The notes under the pieces: generated by a model
Told to the model about the DNA's origin: nothing
What the model saw: the letters and a program-made list of their open reading frames with translations, nothing else
Database searches by the model: none
Made by a program: the position numbers and the translations under genes
Part shown: piece by piece, positions 1 through 8,640 of the stretch
How positions within the stretch are numbered: position 1 is the first letter of the stretch
How the letters are laid out: every line of letters begins with the position of its first letter
Assembly: GCF_001913155.1 (NCBI RefSeq)
Contig: NZ_CP018760.1
Coordinates: 1,364,001-1,428,000, forward strand
Direction: 5' to 3'
DNA: 64,000 bases
From: Maribacter hydrothermalis
GTDB lineage: Bacteria; Bacteroidota; Bacteroidia; Flavobacteriales; Flavobacteriaceae

Positions 1-1059
1 AACCGGTATTCGATCCCCTGGTTTTACACGAAGCAAATCTCCCTTTGAAATTTCATCGATAGTTATAATTTCATCTACTCCATCTACAACTCTTACCGCT
101 TTATTAGGAGCTAATTTTAAAAGTTCCTTAACAGCGGAATTCGTTTTACTATGTGCTCTTGCTTCTAACAATTGACCAAAAAGCACCAAGGTTAAAATGA
201 CCGTTGCCGACTCAAAATACACATGCACCGTGCCTTGACTTGTTTTAAATTGTGCCGGAAAAAAGTCTGGCACCAAAATAGCGAACAAGCTAAACAACCA
301 AGCCACCCCTGCACCGATACCTATCAAAGTAAACATGTTTAAATTCCATGTTTTCACCGAACGATAGGCACGTTCAAAAAACATCCATGTGGCATAAAAT
401 ACTACAGGAATAGAAAGCGCAAATTGCACCCAGTTCCAATGTTTTAAGCTTAAAATGTTTTGTAGAGGATTATTTGGTATCATCTCTGACATTGCAATTA
501 TAAAAATGGGCAATGTAAAACCAACTGCTATTTTAAACTTACTCAAGAGTTTTTGATAACTTTTTTCCTCTGCTGAAACGTCAGCCTGCTTAGGTACCAA
601 GTCCATACCACATACAGGACAATCACCAGGTTCATCACTAATTACCTCAGGATGCATAGGGCAGGTATATTGCTCAACTTTTGTATTTACAGCATTTGCT
701 TCTTCAACGAGATCCATACCACAAACAGGGCAATCACCAGGTGCTGAATATGTTTTCTCTCCCTCGCAATGCATTGGACAATAGAATGTCCCATTGCCGT
801 TCTCTAACTTCTTAGGTTTAGGCACTTCTTGAACATCAACGCCTAATTCATGAATAGAATAATGACCACCATCCGCTTTCATAGCAGCCTGTAACTTCTT
901 CAATGGCACGTTCTTCTCCATCTCCAAAACTGCTTCTGCCTTTTCCAAATTTACTTCTACACTAGTAATCCCTTCTATATTAGCCAAAGTATGCTCCACA
1001 TGACTTCTACAACCATTGCAGGTCATACCAGCTATAGTATATGTATGCTTCATACCCAT
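1..1059 (-). CDS. copA: Copper-translocating P-type ATPase, N-terminal part (cut by window start)
   Basis: Inner-membrane pump that exports Cu(I) or a similar soft metal using ATP. The 353 residues visible begin with an HMA domain (about 4-67) with the GMTCNGC metal site at Cys14 and Cys17. Two heavy-metal-binding modules follow (about 93-117 and 132-156), each with CPMH and DCPVCGMDL motifs. The first transmembrane helices and the start of the actuator domain come next. The CPC and DKTGT motifs lie outside the window, so metal specificity is inferred from the N-terminus. It is the last visible gene of a leftward metal operon. An ATG two codons further in is an equally possible start. Confidence 0.9.
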   Translation of the reverse strand, partial: MGMKHTYTIAGMTCNGCRSHVEHTLANIEGITSVEVNLEKAEAVLEMEKNVPLKKLQAAMKADGGHYSIHELGVDVQEVPKPKKLENGNGTFYCPMHCEGEKTYSAPGDCPVCGMDLVEEANAVNTKVEQYTCPMHPEVISDEPGDCPVCGMDLVPKQADVSAEEKSYQKLLSKFKIAVGFTLPIFIIAMSEMIPNNPLQNILSLKHWNWVQFALSIPVVFYATWMFFERAYRSVKTWNLNMFTLIGIGAGVAWLFSLFAILVPDFFPAQFKTSQGTVHVYFESATVILTLVLFGQLLEARAHSKTNSAVKELLKLAPNKAVRVVDGVDEIITIDEISKGDLLRVKPGDRIPV

Positions 1060-1124
1060 TTTTTAATTAATACACTTTACTTATTTTCATTAAAAGATCT
1101 ATTTGTTAATCCTTTTTTAGAATA

Positions 1125-1958
1125 CTACTGTTGCTCTTTTATTGGCTTCTTTTCAAAAAGATTAAGTTTCCCATTTCTATAATTTATAACGTAAAGCAAA
1201 TCATCTTTAATCATCATATCAGTAGGTTTATCTATTTGCTCCTTTAAAACCTGAAGAAGCTTACCCAACTTATCAAAAACCAAAACACGATTATTTTCAA
1301 AATCAGTTATAAATACTTCTATCTCAGAAACAAAAATGCCTGTTGCAGCATTCATCTTTTGGTCTTGCCCCATCATTTGTAGAAATCCTCCTTTTTTATC
1401 AAACACTTGAATTCTATTATTATAAGCATCTGCCACCCAAATCTTATCTTTTGTTATTTGGACATCTGTTGGATAGTAAAACTCTCCTTCTGCTTTACCC
1501 TCTTTTCCAAAAGACAGCCAGTCTACACCATTAAAATATAGAATTCTATTGTTGTAGAAATCCGCAATAGCTCTTTCATTCTCATAAACAGATATACCTG
1601 CAGGGGCATCTAAAGAATCTGCAATTTGCATTACAAATCTTCCTTTTCCGTCAACAGTTTCTACAGCATCTTTTCCATACTCAGGAATAAAAATTGTTTC
1701 TTTTAAAGCATCAATATGCATTGGCCTGTCTAACGAATCTATAGTTTCTGTAATCTTCCCTTCGTCGTCAATCTTTACTAATCTATTATGATCACCATCT
1801 GAAATCCAAATAATCCCATTAACTTGAGTTAAACCTATAGGATTTACCCCATCTAATTGAATGGTTTTAGACAACACCCATTCTTTTGGAAGTTCCTCTT
1901 TTTCTTTACAAGCCGATACAACTAGTAAAAAGGCTGTGACGTATATAAAATGCTTCAT
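1125..1958 (-). CDS. NHL-repeat lipoprotein
   Basis: Predicted exported lipoprotein of 277 residues. The N-terminus MKHFIYVTAFLLVVSACKEK is a signal peptide ending in a lipobox with Cys17. The rest is built of repeated blades such as WISDGDHNRLVKID, WVADAYNNRIQVFD and FITDFENNRVLVFD, the NHL beta-propeller signature. NHL propellers usually bind proteins or ligands and no catalytic residues are evident. It lies between the HMA protein (2 bp away) and the copper ATPase, so a part in metal handling at the cell surface is inferred from context only. Confidence 0.8.
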   Translation of the reverse strand: MKHFIYVTAFLLVVSACKEKEELPKEWVLSKTIQLDGVNPIGLTQVNGIIWISDGDHNRLVKIDDEGKITETIDSLDRPMHIDALKETIFIPEYGKDAVETVDGKGRFVMQIADSLDAPAGISVYENERAIADFYNNRILYFNGVDWLSFGKEGKAEGEFYYPTDVQITKDKIWVADAYNNRIQVFDKKGGFLQMMGQDQKMNAATGIFVSEIEVFITDFENNRVLVFDKLGKLLQVLKEQIDKPTDMMIKDDLLYVINYRNGKLNLFEKKPIKEQQ

Positions 1959-1960
1959 AA

Positions 1961-2590
1961 TTAGTATTTTAAACGTTCGTACTTACAGCATGCTGGCAAC
2001 TTTCTGTAATCATCGGTATGCGCCTGATGCTTCTTTGTGTCATGACCAGCTACTGCCACCTCTTTTTCAATCTCTTGGATTGAAGTTAAACCGGCATCAA
2101 AAGAAACTTTCATAATTTTAGTATCCTTATCCCAAGACACATCAGAAACTCCTTTAACGGCCCCAGCAGCTTTAGTAATCCTAGCTTCACACATAGCACA
2201 ATTACCTGCCACCATTACATTTTTACTCACTGTACCTTGTGTTTTCTTAGACATTTCAGCAGTTGCAGCTTCTTCAATTTTGCCATTAGCTCGTTCCACT
2301 TTAGCAGTTATTGGCGTATAACCTGCTTTTTCAACTTGCTTTTCAACATCTGTTAGGGTCAAAGCTTTTTCTGCTGGATAAGAAAAACTAAAGTCTCCTG
2401 TTTCAATATCTATCTTAACATTTTTTATTCCTTTAAATTCCTTAAACTTTTTCTCTAGCCCATATGCGCAAAAAGGACAACCTAGTCCGTCTACTTGGAC
2501 CATAAACTTATCTCTACCTTCTTGTGCTACTGCGGTAGTAACCATCATTAGCATTACTATTACTGATACTATTATTGATTTTTTCATCAT
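1961..2590 (-). CDS. Exported protein with two HMA (heavy-metal-associated) domains
   Basis: Predicted periplasmic metal-binding protein of 209 residues with a signal peptide ending at about residue 22 (VAQ). The first ferredoxin-like HMA domain (about 29-95) carries GLGCPFC with Cys38 and Cys41. The second (about 122-190) carries GNCAMC with Cys131 and Cys134. A further Cys pair (LPACCKY) sits near the C-terminus. HMA domains of this type pass Cu(I) or related ions to partners, so it may feed or scavenge for the neighbouring ATPase. It is tightly linked in the leftward operon. The initiator is the first of two adjacent Met codons. Confidence 0.82.
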   Translation of the reverse strand: MMKKSIIVSVIVMLMMVTTAVAQEGRDKFMVQVDGLGCPFCAYGLEKKFKEFKGIKNVKIDIETGDFSFSYPAEKALTLTDVEKQVEKAGYTPITAKVERANGKIEEAATAEMSKKTQGTVSKNVMVAGNCAMCEARITKAAGAVKGVSDVSWDKDTKIMKVSFDAGLTSIQEIEKEVAVAGHDTKKHQAHTDDYRKLPACCKYERLKY

Positions 2591-2611
2591 TATAAATTTT
2601 AAATGTTTTTA

Positions 2612-3382
2612 TTAAAAAGAATATCTAGAGCCTAAGAACAGGCTGTATTTTAATTTACGCCCCTCCTCAATGTCATTTACTAAAGGTACTTGAACAGCTA
2701 AGTCAAATGTGACATTTTTGCGCGCATACTGCACACCTTGTGCATATAATAGTTGATACCAATCTCGCTCAACCAACCAGGAGTTGGTATACTCAAAATA
2801 TAGATTTACTTGTTTATTAGGGTACTGTGGTTTTAATAATGGTAGACCAAAACCTATTTTATGAGTCAATGCATCTAGACTCCCGTCTGGAACCCAATTA
2901 TACCCTAACTCATTTGAAATTCCATATTTTAAAGATTCATAGCCGGCAACAATACCATAGTAACCTGCATATTTACCGGTACTTAAGTCCATAAGGTCTA
3001 ACTCTTTTCCTGTAGGTAAGGTTTGCAACGTTTTTGCAACCATTCTAAACGTTTTTCCAGTACCGTCTTTTCTATAAAACTGATACTTTCCCATAATTTT
3101 AACATCCGCTAAACCACTGCCTCTAGGACCATTATCTATATCATAATTAAGATATGGTACGTGTACGGCTACTAAAGAATTTGAGGTAGGCAAATAGTGT
3201 AACATAAAGGGTATATAAGTAAAATCACCTCTTTCTGTATGTCTAATTTCGGTCAAGGTTTTTACTGTAAAACTGCCACCACCTAACATTATAGGTTTAT
3301 CTGCAGTTATTGGAGGACCTTGGGCCTCAATAGTGTGTATCCCTAATAGGATAATGGCTAAAAGCCAAAATATATTTTTCAT
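2612..3382 (-). CDS. Outer-membrane beta-barrel protein of the metal operon (putative transporter)
   Basis: A 256-residue protein with a signal peptide (MKNIFWLLAIILLGIHTIEA) and alternating hydrophobic strands ending in SLFLGSRYSF, the aromatic C-terminus typical of outer-membrane barrels. It resembles the uncharacterised transporter or MetA-pathway-of-phenol type proteins common in Bacteroidota metal operons; I cannot assign a substrate. It lies 21 bp upstream of the HMA protein gene and 64 bp downstream of the HYC_CC_PP gene, so export of the operon's metal across the outer membrane is inferred from context. Confidence 0.65.
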   Translation of the reverse strand: MKNIFWLLAIILLGIHTIEAQGPPITADKPIMLGGGSFTVKTLTEIRHTERGDFTYIPFMLHYLPTSNSLVAVHVPYLNYDIDNGPRGSGLADVKIMGKYQFYRKDGTGKTFRMVAKTLQTLPTGKELDLMDLSTGKYAGYYGIVAGYESLKYGISNELGYNWVPDGSLDALTHKIGFGLPLLKPQYPNKQVNLYFEYTNSWLVERDWYQLLYAQGVQYARKNVTFDLAVQVPLVNDIEEGRKLKYSLFLGSRYSF

Positions 3383-3446
3383 TGAATAATTAAATTTGAT
3401 TAAAAAATGTATAAACGCTATAATGCGCTGTTGTACAGGTTTTAGA

Positions 3447-3860
3447 TCAAATCAAAAAAACTTGGTGAAGAATATTCAAATCTTTTGCCAGTATTGGCGG
3501 TGGATATGAATCATAGACAATATTCTTTTCAACTGAATCTTGAAACAAGCCTAAGTAAGCACTTGTGAAAGAAACTAAGAATACTTGTTGGGAAAAATCG
3601 AATTTCGAGAAGTCGTGCGTCAAATCATCCTGACCCTGTATCGTAAAAACCTCATTATCGCAACAGTGCTTTTTATCTATAGATGAATCTCCCAATAAAG
3701 CCAAGCCAGCTTCCATGCCACAATCAGCTGCTGTATTGAACAAGGCAATATCCATAACTCGCCCCATACATAAATGTTTCTCTACTGTCCAAGATATCGT
3801 AGACAGCAACAACAGCAAAGCCATTGAAACAGAAAACAGTTTATGAAGCAAATTTTTCAT
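3447..3860 (-). CDS. HYC_CC_PP family protein
   Basis: Small exported or membrane-anchored protein of 137 residues. A hydrophobic N-terminal segment (about 5-25) is followed by His29-Leu-Cys31 (HYC in most members), a CC pair at 66-67 in KKHCCDNE, and YPPP near the C-terminus. These three landmarks give the family its name. Function is unknown, but His and Cys residues and its place at the head of a copper-type operon suggest metal binding. A TAnnTTTG -7 box lies only 5 bp before the ATG, pointing to a very short or absent 5' leader. Confidence 0.8.
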   Translation of the reverse strand: MKNLLHKLFSVSMALLLLLSTISWTVEKHLCMGRVMDIALFNTAADCGMEAGLALLGDSSIDKKHCCDNEVFTIQGQDDLTHDFSKFDFSQQVFLVSFTSAYLGLFQDSVEKNIVYDSYPPPILAKDLNILHQVFLI

Positions 3861-3865
3861 CTTTG

Positions 3866-3873
3866 CAAATTTA
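3866..3873 (-). promoter_or_regulatory. Flavobacterial -7 box for the metal operon
   Basis: On the minus strand this reads TAAATTTG, an exact match to TAnnTTTG. It ends 5 bp before the ATG of the HYC_CC_PP gene. No TTTG at the usual 17-23 bp upstream spacing was found, so only the -7 element is supported. Confidence 0.5.
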
Positions 3874-3989
3874 CAAAATATTACAACTCAACCTTTTTAT
3901 TACCTCATCTCTTAACGAATATTTAAGTTACCTCTATTGTATTTATGGGTTTTAAGTATGATTTTTGCCCAAAATATAAATTTATTACC

Positions 3990-4439
3990 ATGTTTAACGC
4001 TTTACGCCCTCAGGTAAGCTCTATAATTGACTCTAATAAAACTCCAGATGCTAGAATGCAGGATATCTGCGAGCTCCTAAAAGCCGAAATACCACATTAC
4101 GACTGGGTTGGCTTTTATTTTAAAAATGGTGATAAACGCGAACTAAAATTAGGCGCATACGCAGGGGCTCCAACAGACCACACCATTATTCCCTACGGAA
4201 AAGGAATATGTGGACAGGTAGCTGAAAGCAACCAAAACTTTGTTGTTCCCGATGTACAGGCACAAGACAACTATATTGCATGCAGTATTACTGTTAAAGC
4301 AGAAATTGTAGTTCCATTATTTGTGAATGGTGAAAACATTGGACAAATAGACATAGATTCTAACACTCCTGATCCTTTTACAAAGGCCGATGAGACCTTT
4401 TTAGAATTCGTAAACGCAGAAGTAGCTAAAATTCTTTAA
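3990..4439 (+). CDS. GAF domain protein, free methionine-R-sulfoxide reductase-like
   Basis: Cytoplasmic single GAF-domain protein of 149 residues. The motifs YGKGICG (Cys74), NYIACS (Cys98), KAEIVVPL and GQIDIDS match the fRMsr group, which reduces free methionine-R-sulfoxide. The two cysteines correspond to Cys94 and catalytic Cys118 of the E. coli enzyme as I recall its numbering; the resolving Cys84 is not present, so activity is uncertain. The frame is open from 3945, but family members start at MFN-L-P, so the ATG at 3990 was chosen. It stands alone before purH and is transcribed in the same direction. Confidence 0.75.
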   Translation: MFNALRPQVSSIIDSNKTPDARMQDICELLKAEIPHYDWVGFYFKNGDKRELKLGAYAGAPTDHTIIPYGKGICGQVAESNQNFVVPDVQAQDNYIACSITVKAEIVVPLFVNGENIGQIDIDSNTPDPFTKADETFLEFVNAEVAKIL

Positions 4440-4491
4440 AACTTTAGGCTTTTTGTTGATAACCCAAGGTGATTCTTAGCTGCAAAAAAAT

Positions 4492-4499
4492 TACTTTTG
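4492..4499 (+). promoter_or_regulatory. Candidate -7 box for purH
   Basis: TACTTTTG matches the flavobacterial TAnnTTTG -7 element. Its end lies 32 bp before the purH ATG, giving a plausible short leader. No clear -33 TTTG was seen. Confidence 0.45.
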
Positions 4500-4531
4500 C
4501 TTGCTTATTAAAACCTTATAAGCATCTTACA

Positions 4532-6064
4532 ATGAGCAGTGTTAAAAAAGCATCTTCAGCCTTAATTTCAGTATTTCATAAAGATGGGCTAGAACCTATC
4601 GTAAAGAAATTTCAAGAATTAGGAATTACTATATATTCCACAGGTGGAACTGAGAAATTTATTACCGATTTAGGTATTAATGTTGTTCCTGTAGAAGATG
4701 TAACTAGTTACCCTTCTATTCTTGGCGGTAGAGTTAAAACCTTACACCCAAAAGTATTTGGTGGTATTTTGAATAGACAGGACAACGAAAGTGATGTTGC
4801 CCAACTAGCAGAATTCGAAATTCCGCAAATTGATATTGTTATTGTTGATTTATATCCGTTCGAAAAAACGGTTGCTAGTGGCGCTTCTGAGCAAGATATT
4901 ATAGAAAAAATTGACATAGGCGGAATTTCATTGATTCGCGCAGCTGCCAAAAACTTTAAAGATGTTACCTGTGTTTCTTCTATGGAAGATTATGCAGATT
5001 TTCTTGAAGTTGTTTCTGCAGATAACGGAAACATTAGCTTAGAAGACAGAAAGCGTTTTGCTGCAAAATCTTTTAATGTTTCTTCCCATTACGACACTGC
5101 AATTTTCAACTATTTCAACAAAAACCATGATATTGCTGCTCTTAAAGTAAGTGAGACTCAAGGTAAGGTTTTACGTTATGGTGAAAACCCACACCAAAAA
5201 GGATTCTTCTTCGGAGATTTTGACGCTATGTTCTCAAAATTACATGGTAAAGAATTATCATACAATAACCTATTAGATGTTGATGCGGCAGTTAATTTAA
5301 TGTTGGAATTTAAAAATGATGCTCCCACTTTCGCAATTTTAAAACACAACAATGCGTGTGGATTAGCACAGAGAGAAACGTTACACCAAGCTTATGTAGA
5401 CGCTTTAGCTGGTGACCCAGTTTCTGCTTTTGGCGGTGTACTTATTAGCAATAAAGAGATTGATAAAGCTACAGCAGAAGAAATTCACACATTATTTTGC
5501 GAGGTAGTAATAGCGCCAAGTTATAATACCGAGGCTCTTGAAATTTTAAAAGGAAAGAAAAATAGAATTATCCTTATCCAGAATGAGGTTGAAATGCCAG
5601 AAATGCAAGTAAGAACTTGCTTAAACGGTATGCTTCTTCAAGAAAAAGACCACAAAACCGATACAATAGCCGATCTTACAAATGCTACAGATACAAAGCC
5701 AACAGCACAAGAGCTGGAAGATTTAATCTTTGCATCTAAACTTTGTAAGCATACAAAATCGAACACCATTGTAATTGCAAAAAATAAACAACTTTGTGCT
5801 AGCGGTACCGGACAAACTAGCAGAGTAGATGCTTTAAACCAAGCTATACACAAAGCACAAACCTTTAATTTTGACTTAAAAGGGGCGGTTATGGCTAGTG
5901 ATGCTTTTTTCCCTTTTCCTGATTGCGTTGAAATTGCAGGCAAGGCAGGTATAACAAGTGTAATTCAACCAGGCGGATCTATAAAAGATCAATTAAGCGT
6001 TGATTATTGTAATGAGCATAAAATTTCAATGGTCATGACAGGTACACGTCATTTCAAGCATTAA
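4532..6064 (+). CDS. purH: Bifunctional AICAR formyltransferase / IMP cyclohydrolase
   Basis: Catalyses the last two steps of de novo IMP synthesis: formylation of AICAR with 10-formyl-THF, then ring closure. The N-terminal MGS-like cyclohydrolase domain shows STGGTEKFI and GGRVKTLHPKVFGGIL. The transformylase part includes LRYGENPHQKG, KHNNACG and the C-terminal GGSIKDQLS...MVMTGTRHFKH ending. The frame is open from 4469, but the ATG at 4532 (MSSVKKASSALISVFHK) gives the usual length of 510 residues and follows a -7 box. It is monocistronic and upstream of mreB. Confidence 0.95.
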   Translation: MSSVKKASSALISVFHKDGLEPIVKKFQELGITIYSTGGTEKFITDLGINVVPVEDVTSYPSILGGRVKTLHPKVFGGILNRQDNESDVAQLAEFEIPQIDIVIVDLYPFEKTVASGASEQDIIEKIDIGGISLIRAAAKNFKDVTCVSSMEDYADFLEVVSADNGNISLEDRKRFAAKSFNVSSHYDTAIFNYFNKNHDIAALKVSETQGKVLRYGENPHQKGFFFGDFDAMFSKLHGKELSYNNLLDVDAAVNLMLEFKNDAPTFAILKHNNACGLAQRETLHQAYVDALAGDPVSAFGGVLISNKEIDKATAEEIHTLFCEVVIAPSYNTEALEILKGKKNRIILIQNEVEMPEMQVRTCLNGMLLQEKDHKTDTIADLTNATDTKPTAQELEDLIFASKLCKHTKSNTIVIAKNKQLCASGTGQTSRVDALNQAIHKAQTFNFDLKGAVMASDAFFPFPDCVEIAGKAGITSVIQPGGSIKDQLSVDYCNEHKISMVMTGTRHFKH

Positions 6065-6070
6065 TTTCAT

Positions 6071-6078
6071 TACTTTTG
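6071..6078 (+). promoter_or_regulatory. Candidate -7 box for mreB
   Basis: TACTTTTG, identical to the box before purH, lies just after the purH stop and 42 bp before the mreB start. It suggests that mreB has its own promoter. No -33 element was recognised. Confidence 0.45.
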
Positions 6079-6120
6079 TCGATAAAATACACCCTTTTAT
6101 CTAAAATATAAATATCATAT

Positions 6121-7149
6121 ATGGGATTTTTTGATTTCTTGACCGAGGAAATAGCTATAGATTTAGGTACAGCCAACACCCTTATTATACATAATGATAA
6201 GGTAGTAGTAGATAGTCCGTCTATAGTTGCCAGAGATAGAATTAGTGGAAAAATAATTGCTGTTGGCAAGGAAGCCAACATGATGCAGGGTAAAACCCAT
6301 GAAAATATAAAAACAATTAGACCATTAAAAGATGGTGTAATTGCTGATTTTGATGCGTCTGAAAAAATGCTGATGATGTTCATTAAGAATATTCCGGCAT
6401 TAAAGAAAAAATGGTTTCCACCGGCATTAAGATTAGTTATTTGTATCCCATCTGGGATTACCGAAGTTGAAATGCGTGCAGTTAAGGAATCTGCGGAGCG
6501 TGTAAACGGAAAAGAAGTATATCTTATTCACGAACCTATGGCCGCAGCGATTGGAATTGGTTTAGATATTATGCAACCTAAAGGAAATATGATCGTTGAT
6601 ATAGGTGGAGGTACCACTGAAATTGCAGTTATCGCTTTAGGAGGTATTGTTTGTGATAAATCGGTTAAAATTGCAGGTGATGTTTTTACCAATGACATTA
6701 TTTATTACATGCGAACGCAGCATAACCTATATGTTGGTGAAACTACGGCAGAAGCAATAAAAATTGAAATAGGTTCCGCTACTGAAGATTTACAATCTCC
6801 ACCAGATGAGAAATCTGTACAGGGACGAGATTTATTAACAGGTAAACCTAAACAAGTTCAAATTTCATATAGAGAAATAGCAAAAGCATTAGATAAATCA
6901 ATTTTACGTGTTGAAGATGCCGTAATGGAAACATTATCGCAAACTCCCCCAGAATTAGCTGCCGACATATACAACACTGGTATTTACCTTGCTGGCGGTG
7001 GCTCTATGTTACGTGGACTAGACAGAAGGCTATCTCAAAAAACAGATTTACCCGTGTATATTGCTGAAGACCCATTACGTGCTGTTGTTAGAGGTACTGG
7101 TATTGCGCTAAAGAATTTAGAACGCTATAAGAGCATATTAATTAAGTAA
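6121..7149 (+). CDS. mreB: Rod-shape-determining actin homologue MreB
   Basis: Cytoplasmic ATP-binding actin-like protein that organises lateral cell-wall synthesis. It is 342 residues long, as usual. The phosphate-1 loop DLGTANT (14-20), the phosphate-2 motif VDIGGGTTEIAVI and the adenosine motif AGGGSMLRGL are intact, and the N-terminus MGFFDFLTEEIAIDLG is typical. It heads the mreB-mreC-mreD-mrdA-rodA series but is separated from mreC by 167 bp containing two hairpins. Confidence 0.97.
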   Translation: MGFFDFLTEEIAIDLGTANTLIIHNDKVVVDSPSIVARDRISGKIIAVGKEANMMQGKTHENIKTIRPLKDGVIADFDASEKMLMMFIKNIPALKKKWFPPALRLVICIPSGITEVEMRAVKESAERVNGKEVYLIHEPMAAAIGIGLDIMQPKGNMIVDIGGGTTEIAVIALGGIVCDKSVKIAGDVFTNDIIYYMRTQHNLYVGETTAEAIKIEIGSATEDLQSPPDEKSVQGRDLLTGKPKQVQISYREIAKALDKSILRVEDAVMETLSQTPPELAADIYNTGIYLAGGGSMLRGLDRRLSQKTDLPVYIAEDPLRAVVRGTGIALKNLERYKSILIK

Positions 7150-7316
7150 GAAGTTCGTTATATGCACAACTTCTTACTTATTTGTAAAAACTTTGAGGAA
7201 AACTCAAGATTCGTATAGTAATGATTAATGATAGAATTTCGAGGCAAACCTCGAAGAAAATTGCCTCGCGGCAATCAGGTTTGAATCTCAATCATCAAGT
7301 AAAAATTTAAGGGTGA
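7150..7316 (+). other. mreB-mreC intergenic region with two adjacent hairpins
   Basis: A 167-bp gap. It contains a stem-loop at 7238-7255 (TTCGAGG, loop caaa, CCTCGAA) and a second at 7261-7274 (TTGCC, loop tcgc, GGCAA). Neither is followed by a T-run, so they are not obvious intrinsic terminators. They could be RNA processing or attenuation structures that set the ratio of mreB to the downstream genes. Function is inferred only. Confidence 0.5.
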
Positions 7317-8138
7317 ATGCAGCAGATTATAAGTTTTCTAATTAAGTATAAAACCTTTCTATTATATCTATTTCTGTTATTAATATCCGTAATTTTTACT
7401 TTTCAATCACATTCTTATCATCAGTCAAAATTTTTAAACTCCTCTAATTTCATCACCGGAAACATTTTTTCATTTTCAGATAATATTACCAATTATTTTA
7501 ATCTAAGAGAAGAAAATAATAGCCTTGTTGAAGAAAACAAAAAGCTTCGAAAAAAGCTTTTTAACAGCACTCATTTTTTTGGATCAACTTTAGATACTAC
7601 CGCTGTTGACTATGAAGTGGTAAGCGGTAGAGTAATTAACAACAGTTATGCAGACCAACGTAACTACGTTACTGTAAATAAAGGCGAGAACGACGGTATT
7701 GCTCAAGATATGGGCGTTATAACCGACAAAGGAATCTTAGGTATTGTTGAAAATACATCTAATAATTTTTCTACCGTACAAAGCATTTTAAGTGATAAAT
7801 CGAACATAAATGCTAAAATTAAAAATTCTAATCATTTTGGATCATTAGTTTGGAGCAATACACAAGACTATAACGTAGTTCAATTAATAGACATACCACG
7901 TTTAGTAGCCTTAACTATTGGAGATACAATTGTTACCGGTGCAATGAGCAGCATATTTCCTGAAAACATTCCAATAGGCACCATAAAAAAGTTTGACCTA
8001 GACAATTCTAAAAGTTTTTATTTTATTGATGTAGAATTATTTAATGATATGACCAATATTGGTAATATTTATATCATTAAGAATTTAAACAGAAAAGAAA
8101 TTTTACAATTAGAAGCAGAAACAGAAGCCAATGATTAA
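7317..8138 (+). CDS. mreC: Rod shape-determining protein MreC
   Basis: Bitopic inner-membrane protein that links MreB to the periplasmic wall machinery. Of 273 residues, about 9-29 form the membrane anchor. A coiled coil follows (LREENNSLVEENKKLRKKLF, about 62-81), then the beta-barrel core with VNKGENDGIAQDMGVI and GIVENTSNNFSTVQSILS. The gene overlaps mreD by 8 bp, indicating translational coupling. The ATG at 7317 gives the whole anchor. Confidence 0.93.
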   Translation: MQQIISFLIKYKTFLLYLFLLLISVIFTFQSHSYHQSKFLNSSNFITGNIFSFSDNITNYFNLREENNSLVEENKKLRKKLFNSTHFFGSTLDTTAVDYEVVSGRVINNSYADQRNYVTVNKGENDGIAQDMGVITDKGILGIVENTSNNFSTVQSILSDKSNINAKIKNSNHFGSLVWSNTQDYNVVQLIDIPRLVALTIGDTIVTGAMSSIFPENIPIGTIKKFDLDNSKSFYFIDVELFNDMTNIGNIYIIKNLNRKEILQLEAETEAND

Positions 8139-8640
8139 TAGCGCTTTCTTTTTTAACGTACTCCGATTTATTTTGCTGGTATTGGTACAGGTACTAGTAT
8201 TTAATAATTTAAATTTCTTTGGTTATATAAATCCTATGGTTTATATACTGTTTTTATACTGGTATCCAATAAAACAAAATAGAACAACTTTCATAATACT
8301 TTGCTTTTTCTTAGGGCTTTTTGTTGATATTTTTTCAGATACTCTCGCAATCAATGCTGCTGCAACCCTTACAATAGCTTACTTACGCCCAACTATTATG
8401 CGTTTTGTTTTCGGAGTAAATTACGAATTTCAAAGTTTTAAGTTAAACAATAGCACTAAGGCACAACAATTTACGTTTTTAGCGTTATTGATTATAATAC
8501 ATCATTTGGTATACTTTACTTTAGAAATTTTCAACTTCTCGAATAGTTTGTTAATTCTACAAAAAACCGTTAGCGTGGGTATCACCACTTTGATTTTATG
8601 TATATTGTTTAGCACATTATTCAGTAGTAAAAAAGAATGA
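8131..8640 (+). CDS. mreD: Rod shape-determining protein MreD
   Basis: Integral membrane partner of MreC in the elongasome, 169 residues, with about five hydrophobic helices and few soluble loops. The segment FILCFFLGLFVDIFSDTLAINAAATL fits the MreD family. Sequence conservation of MreD is low, so the call rests partly on position: it overlaps mreC by 8 bp and mrdA by 4 bp (ATGA). Confidence 0.88.
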   Translation: MINSAFFFNVLRFILLVLVQVLVFNNLNFFGYINPMVYILFLYWYPIKQNRTTFIILCFFLGLFVDIFSDTLAINAAATLTIAYLRPTIMRFVFGVNYEFQSFKLNNSTKAQQFTFLALLIIIHHLVYFTLEIFNFSNSLLILQKTVSVGITTLILCILFSTLFSSKKE

